A stretch of DNA of 64,000 bases from Pseudorasbora parva (GCF_024679245.1 NC_090179.1:1-64000), one strand, 5' to 3'; shown: positions 1 through 13,133, numbered from the stretch's first letter. The notes: generated by a model not told the origin, from the sequence alone. Program-made: numbers and translations.

Positions 1-1451
1 AAACACTATAAAAACATTATTGCAACTTTTGCTTGACCAAGTACTGTTATTTTACTAAAACAAGACAAAACATAGGATATTTTGCTTACACTCAGTTATT
101 TTTCTCCCAGTTAGCCATATAGTTATTGCTTTATTCAGTATTTTTCAAAACTAAAACCATTATGCTCTTAAGCATTGATTCAACGAGTTGATTTAAACAT
201 TTATACATGTGTGCATGTCACAAAAGCAGAAAACCTACATTTCAAATGAATTACCCCCAAAGTGTTTAAAAAACCACAGGGTGTACCCTTTGATTACCCA
301 GGAGTTGTGCTAAAATCTTTGTGCATATTTGTACACGGCTAAATATTTTGTCGGGGGTATGTCACACCTTTGTGATGAAAAGTTCCACACTCTTGTAAAG
401 CTAAGATAAAATTTTCAAACATGAACTTTATACAGGAATTATGTGTATCTGTAACATCCGTGTAAAAAAGACCAAATAACTAAGAAAAGAGGCACAGTAC
501 ATATTGTGAAGTACCAATTATAATCAATACACAAAATCCATTCGTGAGTAATTGTGAAAGTTTGTAAATGTGGTTTTTGTAATTTATGTTTTTTATTAGT
601 CAATTTAGACAAGTTTTAGTCATCTTGTTCAGAAAGCAGATGACACTGTTCACATTTTGTGTTTTTAGGTGAAGACTCTTTTTAAGAGCTGTCAACATTC
701 AGTGTTTATAGGAATAAATAAAACATGTTAAATAAAGAATTTAAGTAATATAGTCTTTCTGTTTGAGAACGTTAGATCAAATTGACATTTCGCTTAGTGC
801 AACTTTTTACATTTCTATATGATGTGGGATCGTTCACATGAAGCATCATGATGTTTTACACTTAAAACAATTACAACGGAATGACATCTGATTATTGCAC
901 TGAAAGCTACACATTCATTAAAGTCCAATGCTGTTAAACAAAAGTCCATGCTTTGGTAAAACCCGTAGACAAAATATAACAAAATGATGTGTGTACATCA
1001 TACCATGTAAATTCAAGAGCACCCAAATAACAAAATATAGCTCAAATATACACCATACAAGACAAGTGCTATTTATAATGCATACTGAAAATGCATTTAG
1101 TAGGTTTGTTACAAGTTTGTAAATGTGGGTTTACAAATTATATGTTATAGCATGACACTGTTCACATTTTCTTTGTTTGTTGGATTGTGTTCTGCTTTAG
1201 GTGAAGGCACTTCTCTGCAACAAAGCAGTGTAAGTTCATGCTATTCCTCACACGTGATGAACGCAGACCTTTCATTTAAGAAAACTTTTTTTAAATATAT
1301 GACTGAACTTTCTCTTTTAAGTAACCAGCATTTCAAATATATATATATATTTTTCCCCCTAAGTTGTTTAATGTACGCAAAATAGTTTCTTTCAACATCT
1401 TAATTGACATTAAAGGTTATAGTATGTTTTCAACTATTATAAACATCTTAC

Positions 1452-1482
<31 letters not shown>

Positions 1483-2926
1483 CAAATAAAACGACCATAT
1501 ATGTGTTAAAACTCTTTGTAAATTTTTGCTCTTCTGCTAATTTTCTGCTCGTTTGTTAGATGAACTATCCCACCACTGCTGTAATACATTTAAGAACTAC
1601 GTTGCCCCCCACACTCTTTTAAAGGCTATGGATAAGATTAAAACATAATCTTTATACAGAAATTATGTTTGCACAAAAGTAATTTCAAGAGAGCAACTTA
1701 TTAAAAAATAAATATCATAAACAATTTAAAATGAATACAGAAATTCTCTCTCCTGGTCTGTTGTAAAGTTTATGCTGATTTGTAAATTACATTACATTAT
1801 TTCCAATACTCGATGACACAGTTTACATTTTTGTTTCTTTTGTTTTTGTACAGTTGCACAGTTTGTAAAGACTACTCACTGAGCATGGTCAAACATGTTC
1901 ATAGGAGTGAATTAAAAACACATGAACAAATACAGCGTAAAGAGAGTTAAAGGACAGTCCTTCTACATGAGAGTGTTTAAGACTAAACTAATTATATTTC
2001 TTTTAGGACATATTTCTGATTTGTCTATGATGCGGACATGACGCCTCAACATGAAAAGTGAGTCTAACCTTAACTAAACAACTAATACATTTCAAACTTT
2101 TATTAAAACTTTTCTAACTATTTGCACTTAAAGCTGTGCATCTCGCAGCAGTCATGGATACACATTTATTTTGTGTATGTCTCTTAATTAACAGCAGTAA
2201 AGTAAATGAATTACTGTTGATAAGTAGCCATTTTATTTGGCTAAATTCACTCCACACCAATATTGTGACACCAGTGTTTTTAGGTGTCTGTCTATTAGGT
2301 CTTGTGCAAAAACAGACGTGTGTTTTATGCTTTAATATTTTGTTTTTCTTTATAAGAACACTGTAAACATATGGTAAGCTGTTTTATTTTTTAACATACC
2401 ATACACTTCAATAATTAGCCAGGAACTGCAAGTGAAATGATTTAGAGTAATGTGAAACACACTCAGTCAGTCACATCAGAGTTGTGTTCTAGTTGATATT
2501 AAACAGCTATTGTCTCCAGCATGTTTATCAGTGTTTGCATGCTTAACAAAGTTTTACACAAGTCACAAAGATTTTACTGTAGTATACTCACTGACTCTGA
2601 AACCATACCAAAAACTTTATGCGTGTAACAGTTTGGAGACGTCTCATGCATCTGATTTTGTTTGCATTTCTCCTGAAACACACTGCTTTTGAAATTGTTT
2701 ACCAATTTTTAACATCACCATTCTCAATGCGTGTGTGTTTTCCTTACACTTTGTCAGGAAGAAATGTTTTTTCTTGTAAAACATCTATGTAGTGTTTGAA
2801 CTCATTTAAGATCATTATTTTATTATTCAGATAATTCAGATTTTATTATGATTTATCTTTTTAATTTATTGATTTATTTATCTTATTTATTTATTTTATT
2901 GTATTTATACCTCCTAAGAACCAGGG
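1..2926 (+). repeat. Left arm of giant inverted repeat
   Basis: Read in reverse complement, this arm reappears at 3892-6815. The symmetry axis is near 3408, and three short ORFs (1125, 2136 and 2510) each have a mirror partner. Differences are few: a single base at the tttag/cgttag site (about 1197 versus 5620), one at about 724, and small indels in the AT run near 1342. The arm already matches at base 1, so it may extend beyond the window. It is AT-rich, has a CAT-trinucleotide run at about 1450-1480, and contains diverged internal repeats. I see no convincing protein. Whether this is a foldback element, a segmental inversion-duplication or an assembly fold-back is open. Confidence 0.93.
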
Positions 2927-3891
2927 TTAGGCTGTGTAATACAGTTTTTGAGCACAGACATGGATACAAAAGAATAACAAGTTAAGATTTTTTTTTATTT
3001 ATTTCATGCACATACAATATATTGATGAATACATGTTGAAGTAGTAAAGAAAATGGTAAAATGGCGGCATTAGATACAAACAGTCAAGCAATAATAATGA
3101 CATTACTGGTGGCATTATCATCAATATCTTAGACATTACCGTCAGTTTTCCCATAGCCATTCCAGAAATCCACACAACTTCTCAAAATTCAACTTTAAGT
3201 CCAAAATAAACTGTGTCCCCTATTTGATGCCGAATTATTTGAATAGTTCCTAGAGTCCTTGCAGAAAAAATTGTCCAGGCCTTTAAGGCTTTGAAGTTTG
3301 GGTTTATGGGTCAGATCCCCTAAAGTGTTATTAGTTGCAGAAGCTCTGTTTGCATCAGGCTCAGAAAAATAGGAATGTTGAAGATGATTTTGGCAGTCCA
3401 TGTAACAACAGACAATGTTCCTTCAACCAAAAATTTGCTGTAGCACAGGAGTCCACGCAGTAAAATCTGATATTGGTAGTAGCACCCACTGAACAGATAG
3501 GACAACTCGGTTAAGCGATCAACTGAGCTCTGTGTATCTCTGTGAGATTATCAGGAAGCCTGATGGGCCCAGTCTTCCCCACTGGAGTGTGATGTATAGG
3601 GGAGGGATCATCAGGAAGTCATAAACAACTATATAGGATTAAGGCCACGGTGAAAACAGAAGTAACATCACAGAGAAGTTCTGCATATCTCACCAGAGAG
3701 ATGTCTATTCATTTAACCAAAAGATTTAGGCAAAATATTTTGATTAAAGCTTAAAGGACCTTCACAATAAGAAACGTAAGGATATATTTAATTCTGTGCA
3801 GGCTTTAAGTTAACTTTTACCAAACGTTAGGAGATGTTAAAGCACAAACCTTTAGCACTTAAGTGAGATTATTCAGTAAAAAGATTAATAA
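2927..3891. other. Single-copy spacer of the giant inverted repeat
   Basis: This stretch between the two arms is not repeated in the window. It has short overlapping minus-strand ORFs (3195-3505) that I do not recognise, and a TATA-like CTATATAG near 3630. No splice-supported gene or RNA gene is evident. Confidence 0.6.
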
Positions 3892-5335
3892 GACTGGTTC
3901 TTAGGATGTATAAATACAATAAAATAAATAAATAAGATAAATAAATCAATAAATTAAAAAGATAAATCATAATAAAATCTGAATTATCTGAATAATAAAA
4001 TAATGATCTTAAATGAGTTCAAACACTACATAGATGTTTTACAAGAAAAAACATTTCTTCCTGACAAAGTGTAAGGAAAACACACACGCATTGAGAATGG
4101 TGATGTTAAAAATTGGTAAACAATTTCAAAAGCAGTGTGTTTCAGGAGAAATGCAAACAAAATCAGATGCATGAGACGTCTCCAAACTGTTACACGCATA
4201 AAGTTTTTGGTATGGTTTCAGAGTCAGTGAGTATACTACAGTAAAATCTTTGTGACTTGTGTAAAACTTTGTTAAGCATGCAAACACTGATAAACATGCT
4301 GGAGACAATAGCTGTTTAATATCAACTAGAACACAACTCTGATGTGACTGACTGAGTGTGTTTCACATTACTCTAAATCATTTCACTTGCAGTTCCTGGC
4401 TAATTATTGAAGTGTATGGTATGTTAAAAAATAAAACAGCTTACCATATGTTTACAGTGTTCTTATAAAGAAAAACAAAATATTAAAGCATAAAACACAC
4501 GTCTGTTTTTGCACAAGACCTAATAGACAGACACCTAAAAACACTGGTGTCACAATATTGGTGTGGAGTGAATTTAGCCAAATAAAATGGCTACTTATCA
4601 ACAGTAATTCATTTACTTTACTGCTGTTAATTAAGAGACATACACAAAATAAATGTGTATCCATGACTGCTGCGAGATGCACAGCTTTAAGTGCAAATAG
4701 TTAGAAAAGTTTTAATAAAAGTTTGAAATGTATTAGTTGTTTAGTTAAGGTTAGACTCACTTTTCATGTTGAGGCGTCATGTCCGCATCATAGACAAATC
4801 AGAAATATGTCCTAAAAGAAATATAATTAGTTTAGTCTTAAACACTCTCATGTAGAAGGACTGTCCTTTAACTCTCTTTACGCTGTATTTGTTCATGTGT
4901 TTTTAATTCACTCCTATGAACATGTTTGACCATGCTCAGTGAGTAGTCTTTACAAACTGTGCAACTGTACAAAAACAAAAGAAACAAAAATGTAAACTGT
5001 GTCATCGAGTATTGGAAATAATGTAATGTAATTTACAAATCAGCATAAACTTTACAACAGACCAGGAGAGAGAATTTCTGTATTCATTTTAAATTGTTTA
5101 TGATATTTATTTTTTAATAAGTTGCTCTCTTGAAATTACTTTTGTGCAAACATAATTTCTGTATAAAGATTATGTTTTAATCTTATCCATAGCCTTTAAA
5201 AGAGTGTGGGGGGCAACGTAGTTCTTAAATGTATTACAGCAGTGGTGGGATAGTTCATCTAACAAACGAGCAGAAAATTAGCAGAAGAGCAAAAATTTAC
5301 AAAGAGTTTTAACACATATATGGTCGTTTTATTTG

Positions 5336-5366
<31 letters not shown>

Positions 5367-6815
5367 GTAAGATGTTTATAATAGTTGAAAACATACTATA
5401 ACCTTTAATGTCAATTAAGATGTTGAAAGAAACTATTTTGCGTACATTAAACAACTTAGGGGGAAAAATATATATATATTTGAAATGCTGGTTACTTAAA
5501 AGAGAAAGTTCAGTCATATATTTAAAAAAAGTTTTCTTAAATGAAAGGTCTGCGTTCATCACGTGTGAGGAATAGCATGAACTTACACTGCTTTGTTGCA
5601 GAGAAGTGCCTTCACCTAACGCAGAACACAATCCAACAAACAAAGAAAATGTGAACAGTGTCATGCTATAACATATAATTTGTAAACCCACATTTACAAA
5701 CTTGTAACAAACCTACTAAATGCATTTTCAGTATGCATTATAAATAGCACTTGTCTTGTATGGTGTATATTTGAGCTATATTTTGTTATTTGGGTGCTCT
5801 TGAATTTACATGGTATGATGTACACACATCATTTTGTTATATTTTGTCTACGGGTTTTACCAAAGCATGGACTTTTGTTTAACAGCATTGGACTTTAATG
5901 AATGTGTAGCTTTCAGTGCAATAATCAGATGTCATTCCGTTGTAATTGTTTTAAGTGTAAAACATCATGATGCTTCATGTGAACGATCCCACATCATATA
6001 GAAATGTAAAAAGTTGCACTAAGCGAAATGTCAATTTGATCTAACGTTCTCAAACAGAAAGACTATATTACTTAAATTCTTTATTTAACATTTTTTATTT
6101 ATTCCTATAAACACTGAATGTTGACAGCTCTTAAAAAGAGTCTTCACCTAAAAACACAAAATGTGAACAGTGTCATCTGCTTTCTGAACAAGATGACTAA
6201 AACTTGTCTAAATTGACTAATAAAAAACATAAATTACAAAAACCACATTTACAAACTTTCACAATTACTCACGAATGGATTTTGTGTATTGATTATAATT
6301 GGTACTTCACAATATGTACTGTGCCTCTTTTCTTAGTTATTTGGTCTTTTTTACACGGATGTTACAGATACACATAATTCCTGTATAAAGTTCATGTTTG
6401 AAAATTTTATCTTAGCTTTACAAGAGTGTGGAACTTTTCATCACAAAGGTGTGACATACCCCCGACAAAATATTTAGCCGTGTACAAATATGCACAAAGA
6501 TTTTAGCACAACTCCTGGGTAATCAAAGGGTACACCCTGTGGTTTTTTAAACACTTTGGGGGTAATTCATTTGAAATGTAGGTTTTCTGCTTTTGTGACA
6601 TGCACACATGTATAAATGTTTAAATCAACTCGTTGAATCAATGCTTAAGAGCATAATGGTTTTAGTTTTGAAAAATACTGAATAAAGCAATAACTATATG
6701 GCTAACTGGGAGAAAAATAACTGAGTGTAAGCAAAATATCCTATGTTTTGTCTTGTTTTAGTAAAATAACAGTACTTGGTCAAGCAAAAGTTGCAATAAT
6801 GTTTTTATAGTGTTT
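3892..6815 (-). repeat. Right arm of giant inverted repeat
   Basis: Reverse complement of 1-2926. The inner boundary is the word aagaacca/tggttctt near 2920 and 3896. The outer end of the visible match is base 6815, followed by unique sequence (ttcttgagagaagcc). Because the partner base of 6816 lies outside the window, the true arm end and any target-site duplication cannot be judged. The ORFs in this arm are copies of those in the left arm and are not considered genes. Confidence 0.93.
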
Positions 6816-7090
6816 TCTTGAGAGAAGCCTACATTTTATATAGGCTATATGTCATGGTTCGCAATGCCAACCAAAGTTCACAATGTCATCTAGAGTTCAC
6901 GATGCCAAACCCTTGCAGATGTACCAGAGCTGTGATGCGAAACATCGCAAAACATCTTTAGAACATGTTTTACAGCCTTTGACGCTTTACCGATTCTACA
7001 GCCCCCGACCAGACATCCTTTCTCGTTATCCAAAACAGCATGATACAAAGTATTTACATTCTGTAAGATGTTGTAAAAGTTTAGACGTTC

Positions 7091-7135
<45 letters not shown>

Positions 7136-8314
7136 GTGCTAGGGGTTAGATGCTTGAAAGATCCAAAAATGAAATTTTAAATGAATTAAAATGATTTTTA
7201 AAGCAATATTTGGTTTAATTCTCTTACCACAGTTTAAATCTACACCCTGGCGTGTGTCTTTGCGTGGGCCTACATTTATTTTGGCTGGGGAGGGGGGAAT
7301 GCAGCTACCAGATCTATCCTTGTTTCAAACGTGTGTCGTTTGCGAGTGATGTCATCTCAAACAGAACAGATTAAAGTACTTGATGTTAAATGTTAAAAAC
7401 TGCTCATTGGACAAATTTAAACTACTGCTGGGTAATATCTCTAATGCTTATGCACTCTAACAGTAACTTACAGTAATTTGGGGATGCAATGACTACAGCG
7501 CATGTGGGAGGTGAGCAATAGAAGGGAACTTTTCTCTTTTCTGTTTATATTTGTGACCTGAGTTGAATGTTTACCTTTTCTTACGGACGAGTGTGACGGT
7601 ACATAAGTAATTTTAATAAAAGTGGGAAAAACACTGCAGATATTCTCTCGTTCACCTTTTCTCTCTGGGCAATGGAACATTTCAAGTCTGCATTACATCT
7701 TGTTTGAAATTTGAATTTGAAATTCTTCTGAAATTGTTTACTTCATGTGAAACCATTGTCCCTCATCAACCTTGACTTTTTTGTTGTTGTTTTTATCAAT
7801 TTTATTGTTGTTTAGTGTTTTAATGGGAAACCACTCTTCAAATGTAGGCCTATGTGAAAAGATTTTTAATAAAAACAACCCCTGAGTGAAGTGTTTAACC
7901 TCAAAAGTTTCACATTTAAAAAAAATCATATCGGTTTTACTGCTTCAGAATACATTTTATTTTTCTGATAACATTTTACAATGCTTGAATACTGCGTTTT
8001 AGTTTTAAAGATCTGAATCACTTTAAAGTATTAAAGTTTACCTATATGTAAAAAACTTTTCAAACTTTATCACATTGTTTACCATCCCATTTCATCCTTT
8101 TTTAACAGTTGAAATTTGTTTTAAATTTAATGTTTTACCTCAATGCTCAAACAATGGAGCATAACTTAATCCATTGGAAGAAGTGGATGATCGTATCAAA
8201 GAATGGATAATCAATTCGCGGATCAACTAAAAATGGTTAAAAAACTTTTTTAAAGCTAATAACAATTTTTTACAAATGTTCTTTAATTTAATTATTTTCC
8301 CAAAATTAAAATCT

Positions 8315-8318
<4 letters not shown>
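6816..8318. other. Non-genic stretch with a GT microsatellite
   Basis: It begins with a short repeated phrase of the type gttcacaatg/gttcacgatgcc (6858-6905) and has a (GT)n run at 7094-7134. The remainder is AT-rich with no ORF, splice pattern or RNA gene I can support. Confidence 0.6.

Positions 8319-8381
<63 letters not shown>
8319..8381. repeat. (GT)n microsatellite
   Basis: Uninterrupted GT dinucleotide run ending in gagagaga. It immediately precedes the five-copy module array. Confidence 0.95.
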
Positions 8382-8388
<7 letters not shown>

Positions 8389-9131
8389 CTACAACTACAA
8401 TTAGAGTTGAAAGAGTTAAGAGCGGATAACTAAAGATAAACTATGATGAACTAAACAAAAATGTTAACTAAAAAACAACCATTATTTTAAACATTATTTG
8501 TTTTGAATTATTTACCATTATTTAAATCTTCACCTCTGTATAGACTGGGTGTTTTCTTCTGTATTGAGGGGGAGTGTAAGGGGGGCGGAGACTGGGGGGG
8601 ATTTTACACACCCTCAGGCAGTTCATTCCACTTCTGTCATTGGGGAGAGAGGATGCGTTTTTTGCTTCAGCCTGTATAAGAAACCATTGTTTTGTCTAAA
8701 CTAAATAAACATTTAGCAGTAAATTGTAATCTGAAAAACTTAATATTATTTGTTTTGCTTTTATTGTTTTATTCATTTTGAATCGCTGTGTGTGGGTGTG
8801 TGCACGTGTTGAAACAATTAGTTTTGAAAGAGCCAAGAACAAATAAATGAACTACATTGCACTAAACAACACATGTTAAAAACAAAAATAAGTATTATTA
8901 ACCATTATTGAACTCCAAACTGATACATTCTTCTGAGGGGAGTGTTAGTGGGCGGAGACTGGGGATGATTTTACACGCACCCCCGGATCTCACTTATGAT
9001 TTAGCCATCAGGGAGAGAAGATGCGTTTGCACTGAACTCTGTAAGAAAACATTGTTTTGTCTAAACTAAATAAAAAATGTAACATTAAAATGTAATGTGA
9101 AAATAACTTAATATTATTTTCTTTTAATGAA

Positions 9132-9133
<2 letters not shown>

Positions 9134-9215
<82 letters not shown>
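9134..9215. repeat. (GT)n microsatellite
   Basis: GT run between the second and third modules of the tandem array. Confidence 0.95.
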
Positions 9216-9216
<1 letters not shown>

Positions 9217-9584
9217 TGTGAGACTTGAGACAATTAGAGTTGAAAGAATTAAGAGCGAAAAACTAAAGATAAAACAAAACTGTAACTAAAAACGACCATT
9301 ATTTTAAGTGTTATTTGTTTTTAATTATTTTACCATTATTTAAATCTTCACCTCTGTATAGACTGGGTGTTTTCTTCTGCTCTGAGGGGAGTGTTAAGGG
9401 GCGGAGACTGGGGGGGATTTTGCATGTACCCCCGGCTCTCACTGACGATTTAGCCATCGGAGGGAGAGGATGCTTTTGCACTGAACTCCATAGGAAAACA
9501 TTGTTTTGTCTAACTAAATAAAAATGTAATGTTAAAATGTAATGTGAAAATTACTTAATATTATTTTGCTTTTATTTTAATCAC

Positions 9585-9585
<1 letters not shown>

Positions 9586-9652
<67 letters not shown>
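9586..9652. repeat. (GT)n microsatellite
   Basis: GT run between the third and fourth modules of the tandem array, followed by ttgaaacaattag as after the other runs. Confidence 0.95.
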
Positions 9653-9653
<1 letters not shown>

Positions 9654-10170
9654 GAAACAATTAGTCTTGATAGTGTCATGAACAAATAAATAAACTACAT
9701 TGAACTAAACAACACATGTTAAAACAAAAATAAGTATTATTAACTTTTATTTACCATTATTGAACTAATGCATTCTCTAGCATTGAGGGGGAGTGTTAGG
9801 GGCGGAGACTGGGTGGGGGAACTTTACGCAGCCTCAAGCAGCTCATTCTGCTTCTGTCATCGGAGAGAGAGGATGCTTTTGCACTGAACTCTGTAAGAAA
9901 ACATTGTTTTGTCTAAACTAAATAAAAATGTAACATTACAATCTAATGTGAAACAACTTAATATTATTTGTTTAGCTTTTATTTTTTATTTTACTTTTAT
10001 TCGTTGTACCAGATCAATGGGAGTGTTAGGGGCGGAGACTGGGGGTGTGTCTTTACACACGCTCCCACAGCTCATTCCGCTTCTGTCATCGGAGAGAGAG
10101 GACGCTTTTACACCAAGCTCCATAAGAAAACATTGTTTTTTTTTCCTAAAGAAAACTCGTGTAAGTGAAA

Positions 10171-10736
10171 TAACATTATTCGATATACTTTCTTTGATAT
10201 GTTTAATACATATACCTTTTTTGAACCTACTCTATAACTTGTCTTTATATTTACTTTTTTAAATGATTGAACATTGACTTTTTTAACAAAAAGCTGCATG
10301 TATGTCAAAAAGAAAAACAACTTTAACTTGTCTTTATCTTTAAACATACCATACCCTTGTATTTAACAGAGACGTTTTTTAAAACATCTAAAAACATCTA
10401 AAATGTATGTGAAATACAATCTTTGTTTAATAAAAACTGATTTCCATGATCTTATACTTGTCACTGCTATTCCTATGACATTACCCCACTCAAGAGTACA
10501 TTTGAAACATTCTTTGATTGTTTTCAAACAGTTACGAAAACACACATACACAAAGTTACCAAAACAGTCATAAATTCCTTTGAAAGGGGGGTGTATAGGA
10601 GGGGAAGGGTGGTAAGAAAACAGATGGTCAAACTGATAGTCATAAAACAGGTGTCCGGAAATTGTGTCCAGGAACAGGTGTCCAGTCCGGTGGGAGGGAG
10701 GGGGGGGGGAAGGAGGGGGGGTTATGGAATTTTTAT
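10171..10736. other. Intergenic stretch ending in a G-rich tract
   Basis: No gene is seen. A strand-asymmetric G-rich run (10688-10729, nearly all G with a few A) lies next to the 3' end of the minus-strand Tx1 LINE. On the LINE's strand this is a C/T-rich tract. Confidence 0.6.
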
Positions 10737-10774
10737 TACCCCATCAATCAATCAAATTTGACACATGGTGCCCT

Positions 10775-11713
10775 CTATTCTCTCTCTTGCCATAAAGAGG
10801 ATGCTACTAAATTACTTATAACTAAGGTTCGACCTCTATATGACATATTAGGAATTAACCACTTCCATTTTTCCAGTCGACCTTTAACTTTTTCAAGAGT
10901 TCCTTCCCAATTTTTTTGTACAGTTGCTTCATCTCCCAAAAAAACCCCTAGATACTTAAAACCTCCTCTCTTCCATACTAAACCGGGAGGAAGGGTGAAA
11001 ACGTTTTTTTTCCAATCCCCTACTAGTAGTGCCTCACTTTTTTCCCAATTAATTTTAGCAGAGGACAGTTTTTTAAAATCATCAAGCACACTCATTAAAA
11101 CCCGCACATCACTCTGTTGACTAACAAACACTAAAACATCATCAGCATATGCAGAGAGACATACTATTTCCAGAATTAGCCAATTTAAAACCTTGTACAT
11201 TTATTCTCAATTGTTGCAACAACGGTTCAATTGCTAATGAATATAGCATTCCAGAAAGCGGGCATCCCTGTCTCACACCTCTAAAAACTTTAAAAGGAGT
11301 GCATAAGCCACCATTAATTTTAAGTATGCTCTCAACATCACTATACAAAACAACATCCTATCAATTGTTGAGTTGGGGACATACACACAAATAAAAACAA
11401 AATTATAATTCTCCACTTGTGCTCTCACTTTTAAAAGTCTACCCTTTAAGAACTCTTCAACTTGATACGAGATTGGATTAAAGGTTTTTGCAAATAATAT
11501 TGCTACACCTCCACTTAAAGTTGTGTTGTGGCTGAAAATAGATAAACCTTCCCATTCCTTCATCCACTCCTTTACATTTTTCACATCACTATGCGTTTCT
11601 TGAATCAAAGTAACATCTATTTTTTTCTGTTTGATAATTTCATACAGCTCAGCTCTTTTCCTGTAATCCCTTGCACCATTAACGTTTAAAGAGGCAATCC
11701 GCACTTCAGCCAT
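10775..11713 (-). pseudogene. Tx1-type ORF2, endonuclease fused to RT by deletion
   Basis: ORF2 starts at ATG 11713 (MAEVRIASLNVNG). The endonuclease N-terminal blocks are visible: LNVNG with its Asn, LIQETHS with its Glu, and CVYVPN. At about 11355 the frame jumps into reverse transcriptase: FRGVRQGCPLSGMLYSLAIEP, a local frame change near 11150, then LSAYADDVLVFVSQQ, then FKYLGVFLG. The missing piece includes the second half of the endonuclease, the linker and the first RT motifs, more than 1 kb compared with a full ORF2. It stops at SSLWQERE, where intact relatives continue for several hundred residues. It cannot be functional. In the family this protein nicks the target and primes reverse transcription from it. 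Confidence 0.85.
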
Positions 11714-11768
11714 ACTAAAATAAATAAACAAACAAAAAAACACAAGCAACCCAAGGTTGCCAATATTC

Positions 11769-12963
11769 TTAGTCTTCATTTTCATTTAAAACTATGCCAA
11801 CCTTCCTCACAATTTTCTTCAAACGGTACATTTCCTTATTTGAAAGGCAACCTTCTGCTATTAGGCTTTTGGCTTTATCATGGAATTGTTTCAGATCAGG
11901 GAAATATTCCTTTACAATCACACCTCTTTTGTTTTTTGTGGTATTGAGGAACCGTTTTATGTCATCAACATCATAGCTTCTGTTTATGCATTCAGTCTGT
12001 GACAACACTGTACTTGAATCAGACATTTTCACTTTCACTTTCTGACTCTTTCTGATCTTCAAACACACCTTTTTTAAAACACTTCGCACTACTGATCGTT
12101 TCAACATTCCTCCTTTTTTTTGGTACTTTGAACGTCATCTCTGCTTCTAACTCGGACACATCCTCTTCTACATCACTGTTCAACAATGGTTCTGCAAATA
12201 CAGGGGTTTCTGAAGGATCCCTACCTTCATTCATTGACTCCGTTGAGGTCGATCCAGCCGCCACAGGCCCCATAACAGATGTTCCTTCACCAGCAGTTTT
12301 ATCAGCGGTCGGCACTGCTTCGGCCGAACCGACCTCAGACGGCTTTACAGTACGCTCCTCATGTACAGCATCCTTACTACCTCCATTTGCGTTAGTTTTA
12401 TCAGGACATGAACGGATTAAGTGGCCCGATTTACCACATCCAAAACATTTCATTTTGTCAGTAGTCACAAACACTACATATTCAAAATCGTCCACACGAA
12501 AATTTAGTGCCAAGTCTAATTCAGCGTCATCTTTGATTATCATGAAAGCGAATCTCCTAAATGAAACAATATGCTTCAGTAAAGGAGACTCGCACCCAAT
12601 TGCAATCTTTTTGATCGGCGAAACCAACTTTCCATAACGTGAAAGCGCTTGTGTCAAAATATCATCACTGAGGAACGGAGGGATATTTGATATTGTGACC
12701 TTTTTTGACGGTAACAACAGAGGCAAAACAGGTGTAAGTGCTTCGTCAATGATTATACCACGCGCAACCACCTCGTTTGCCCTTTCCACCGAATTCAAAA
12801 AAATCACGGTCGCGCCATTCATTCTGGATGCAGAGAGAATATTTTGATGACCAACCACTTCTCCTACACCCAGACAGCAAACCTCCACACTCGCCACGGA
12901 TACTATCTTAACTCCGTGACGCCGTGTGAGGAAATCAATCCCAGTCCCACCCTGAGCTGCCAT
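11769..12963 (-). pseudogene. Tx1-type ORF1 (RNA-binding, CCHC knuckle), frameshifted
   Basis: The reading starts at ATG 12963 (MAAQGGTGIDF). The upstream extension of the open frame is only the TC microsatellite and should not be counted. About 314 codons run to a stop at 12019. The middle has an RRM-like stretch (KKVTISNIPPFLSDD then FAFMIIKDD) and then one zinc knuckle, CFGCGKSGHLIRSC. After the knuckle comes a Ser/Glu-rich tail. A second frame (12107-11769) carries what looks like the true C-terminus (DDIKRFLNTTKNKRG, then EYFPDLKQF and MYRLKK), a pattern I associate with Tx1-type ORF1 ends. A frameshift near 12040-12110 therefore separates the two parts. In the family this protein binds the element RNA as a particle component. 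Confidence 0.8.
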
Positions 12964-13131
12964 GCTTTCTAAGAAAGCAGGCAGCACAAACAAACAACAC
13001 ACAAGATAAATACTAAAACAAATAAACAAACTAAGAAAAAAGAGAAAAGAAAGAAAGAAACACACATAAGAAGAGCAAATACACGCGCTCACACTCACTG
13101 CTCGCACACACTCCACAAACGCCACACATGC

Positions 13132-13133
<2 letters not shown>

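Larger units (their letters stand above)
8520..10170 (+). repeat. Five-copy tandem module array with embedded GT runs
   Basis: The core word ggggcggagactggg recurs at about 8585, 8951, 9402, 9800 and 10030. Each copy is followed at a fixed distance by an agagaggatgc-like word, by aagaaaacattgttttgtct, and then by an aactaaataaa tail. The spacings are unequal (about 370, 450, 400 and 230 bp), partly because (GT)n tracts at 9134-9215 and 9586-9652 lie between copies. The copies are clearly related but diverged, so this is an old array. The small ORFs at 9315, 9909 and 9968 run through the shared core in different frames and do not look selected. I do not recognise the family. Confidence 0.8.
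10737..13133 (-). mobile_element. Tx1-clade non-LTR retrotransposon, internally deleted
   Basis: On the minus strand the order is a (TC)n tract, a short 5' leader, an ORF1 with a CCHC knuckle, an ORF2 with an apurinic endonuclease start, a reverse-transcriptase piece with YADD, and an AT-rich 3' tail. This two-ORF layout is that of the Tx1 group of the L1 superfamily. About half of ORF2 is missing: the endonuclease joins the RT near 11355, and the RT ends at a stop at 10775 well short of a full C-terminus. Some Tx1-clade families insert specifically into microsatellites, including (TC)n, which fits the abutting tract. The copy is dead. Confidence 0.85.

Noticed and set aside
1125..5691. Six mirror-paired ORFs in the giant palindrome
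   Set aside because: They are identical by inverted duplication, AT-rich, lack motifs and contain microsatellite-derived residues. Conservation reflects recent duplication, not selection.
12128..12637. 169-codon plus-strand ORF
   Set aside because: Antisense shadow of the Tx1 ORF1.
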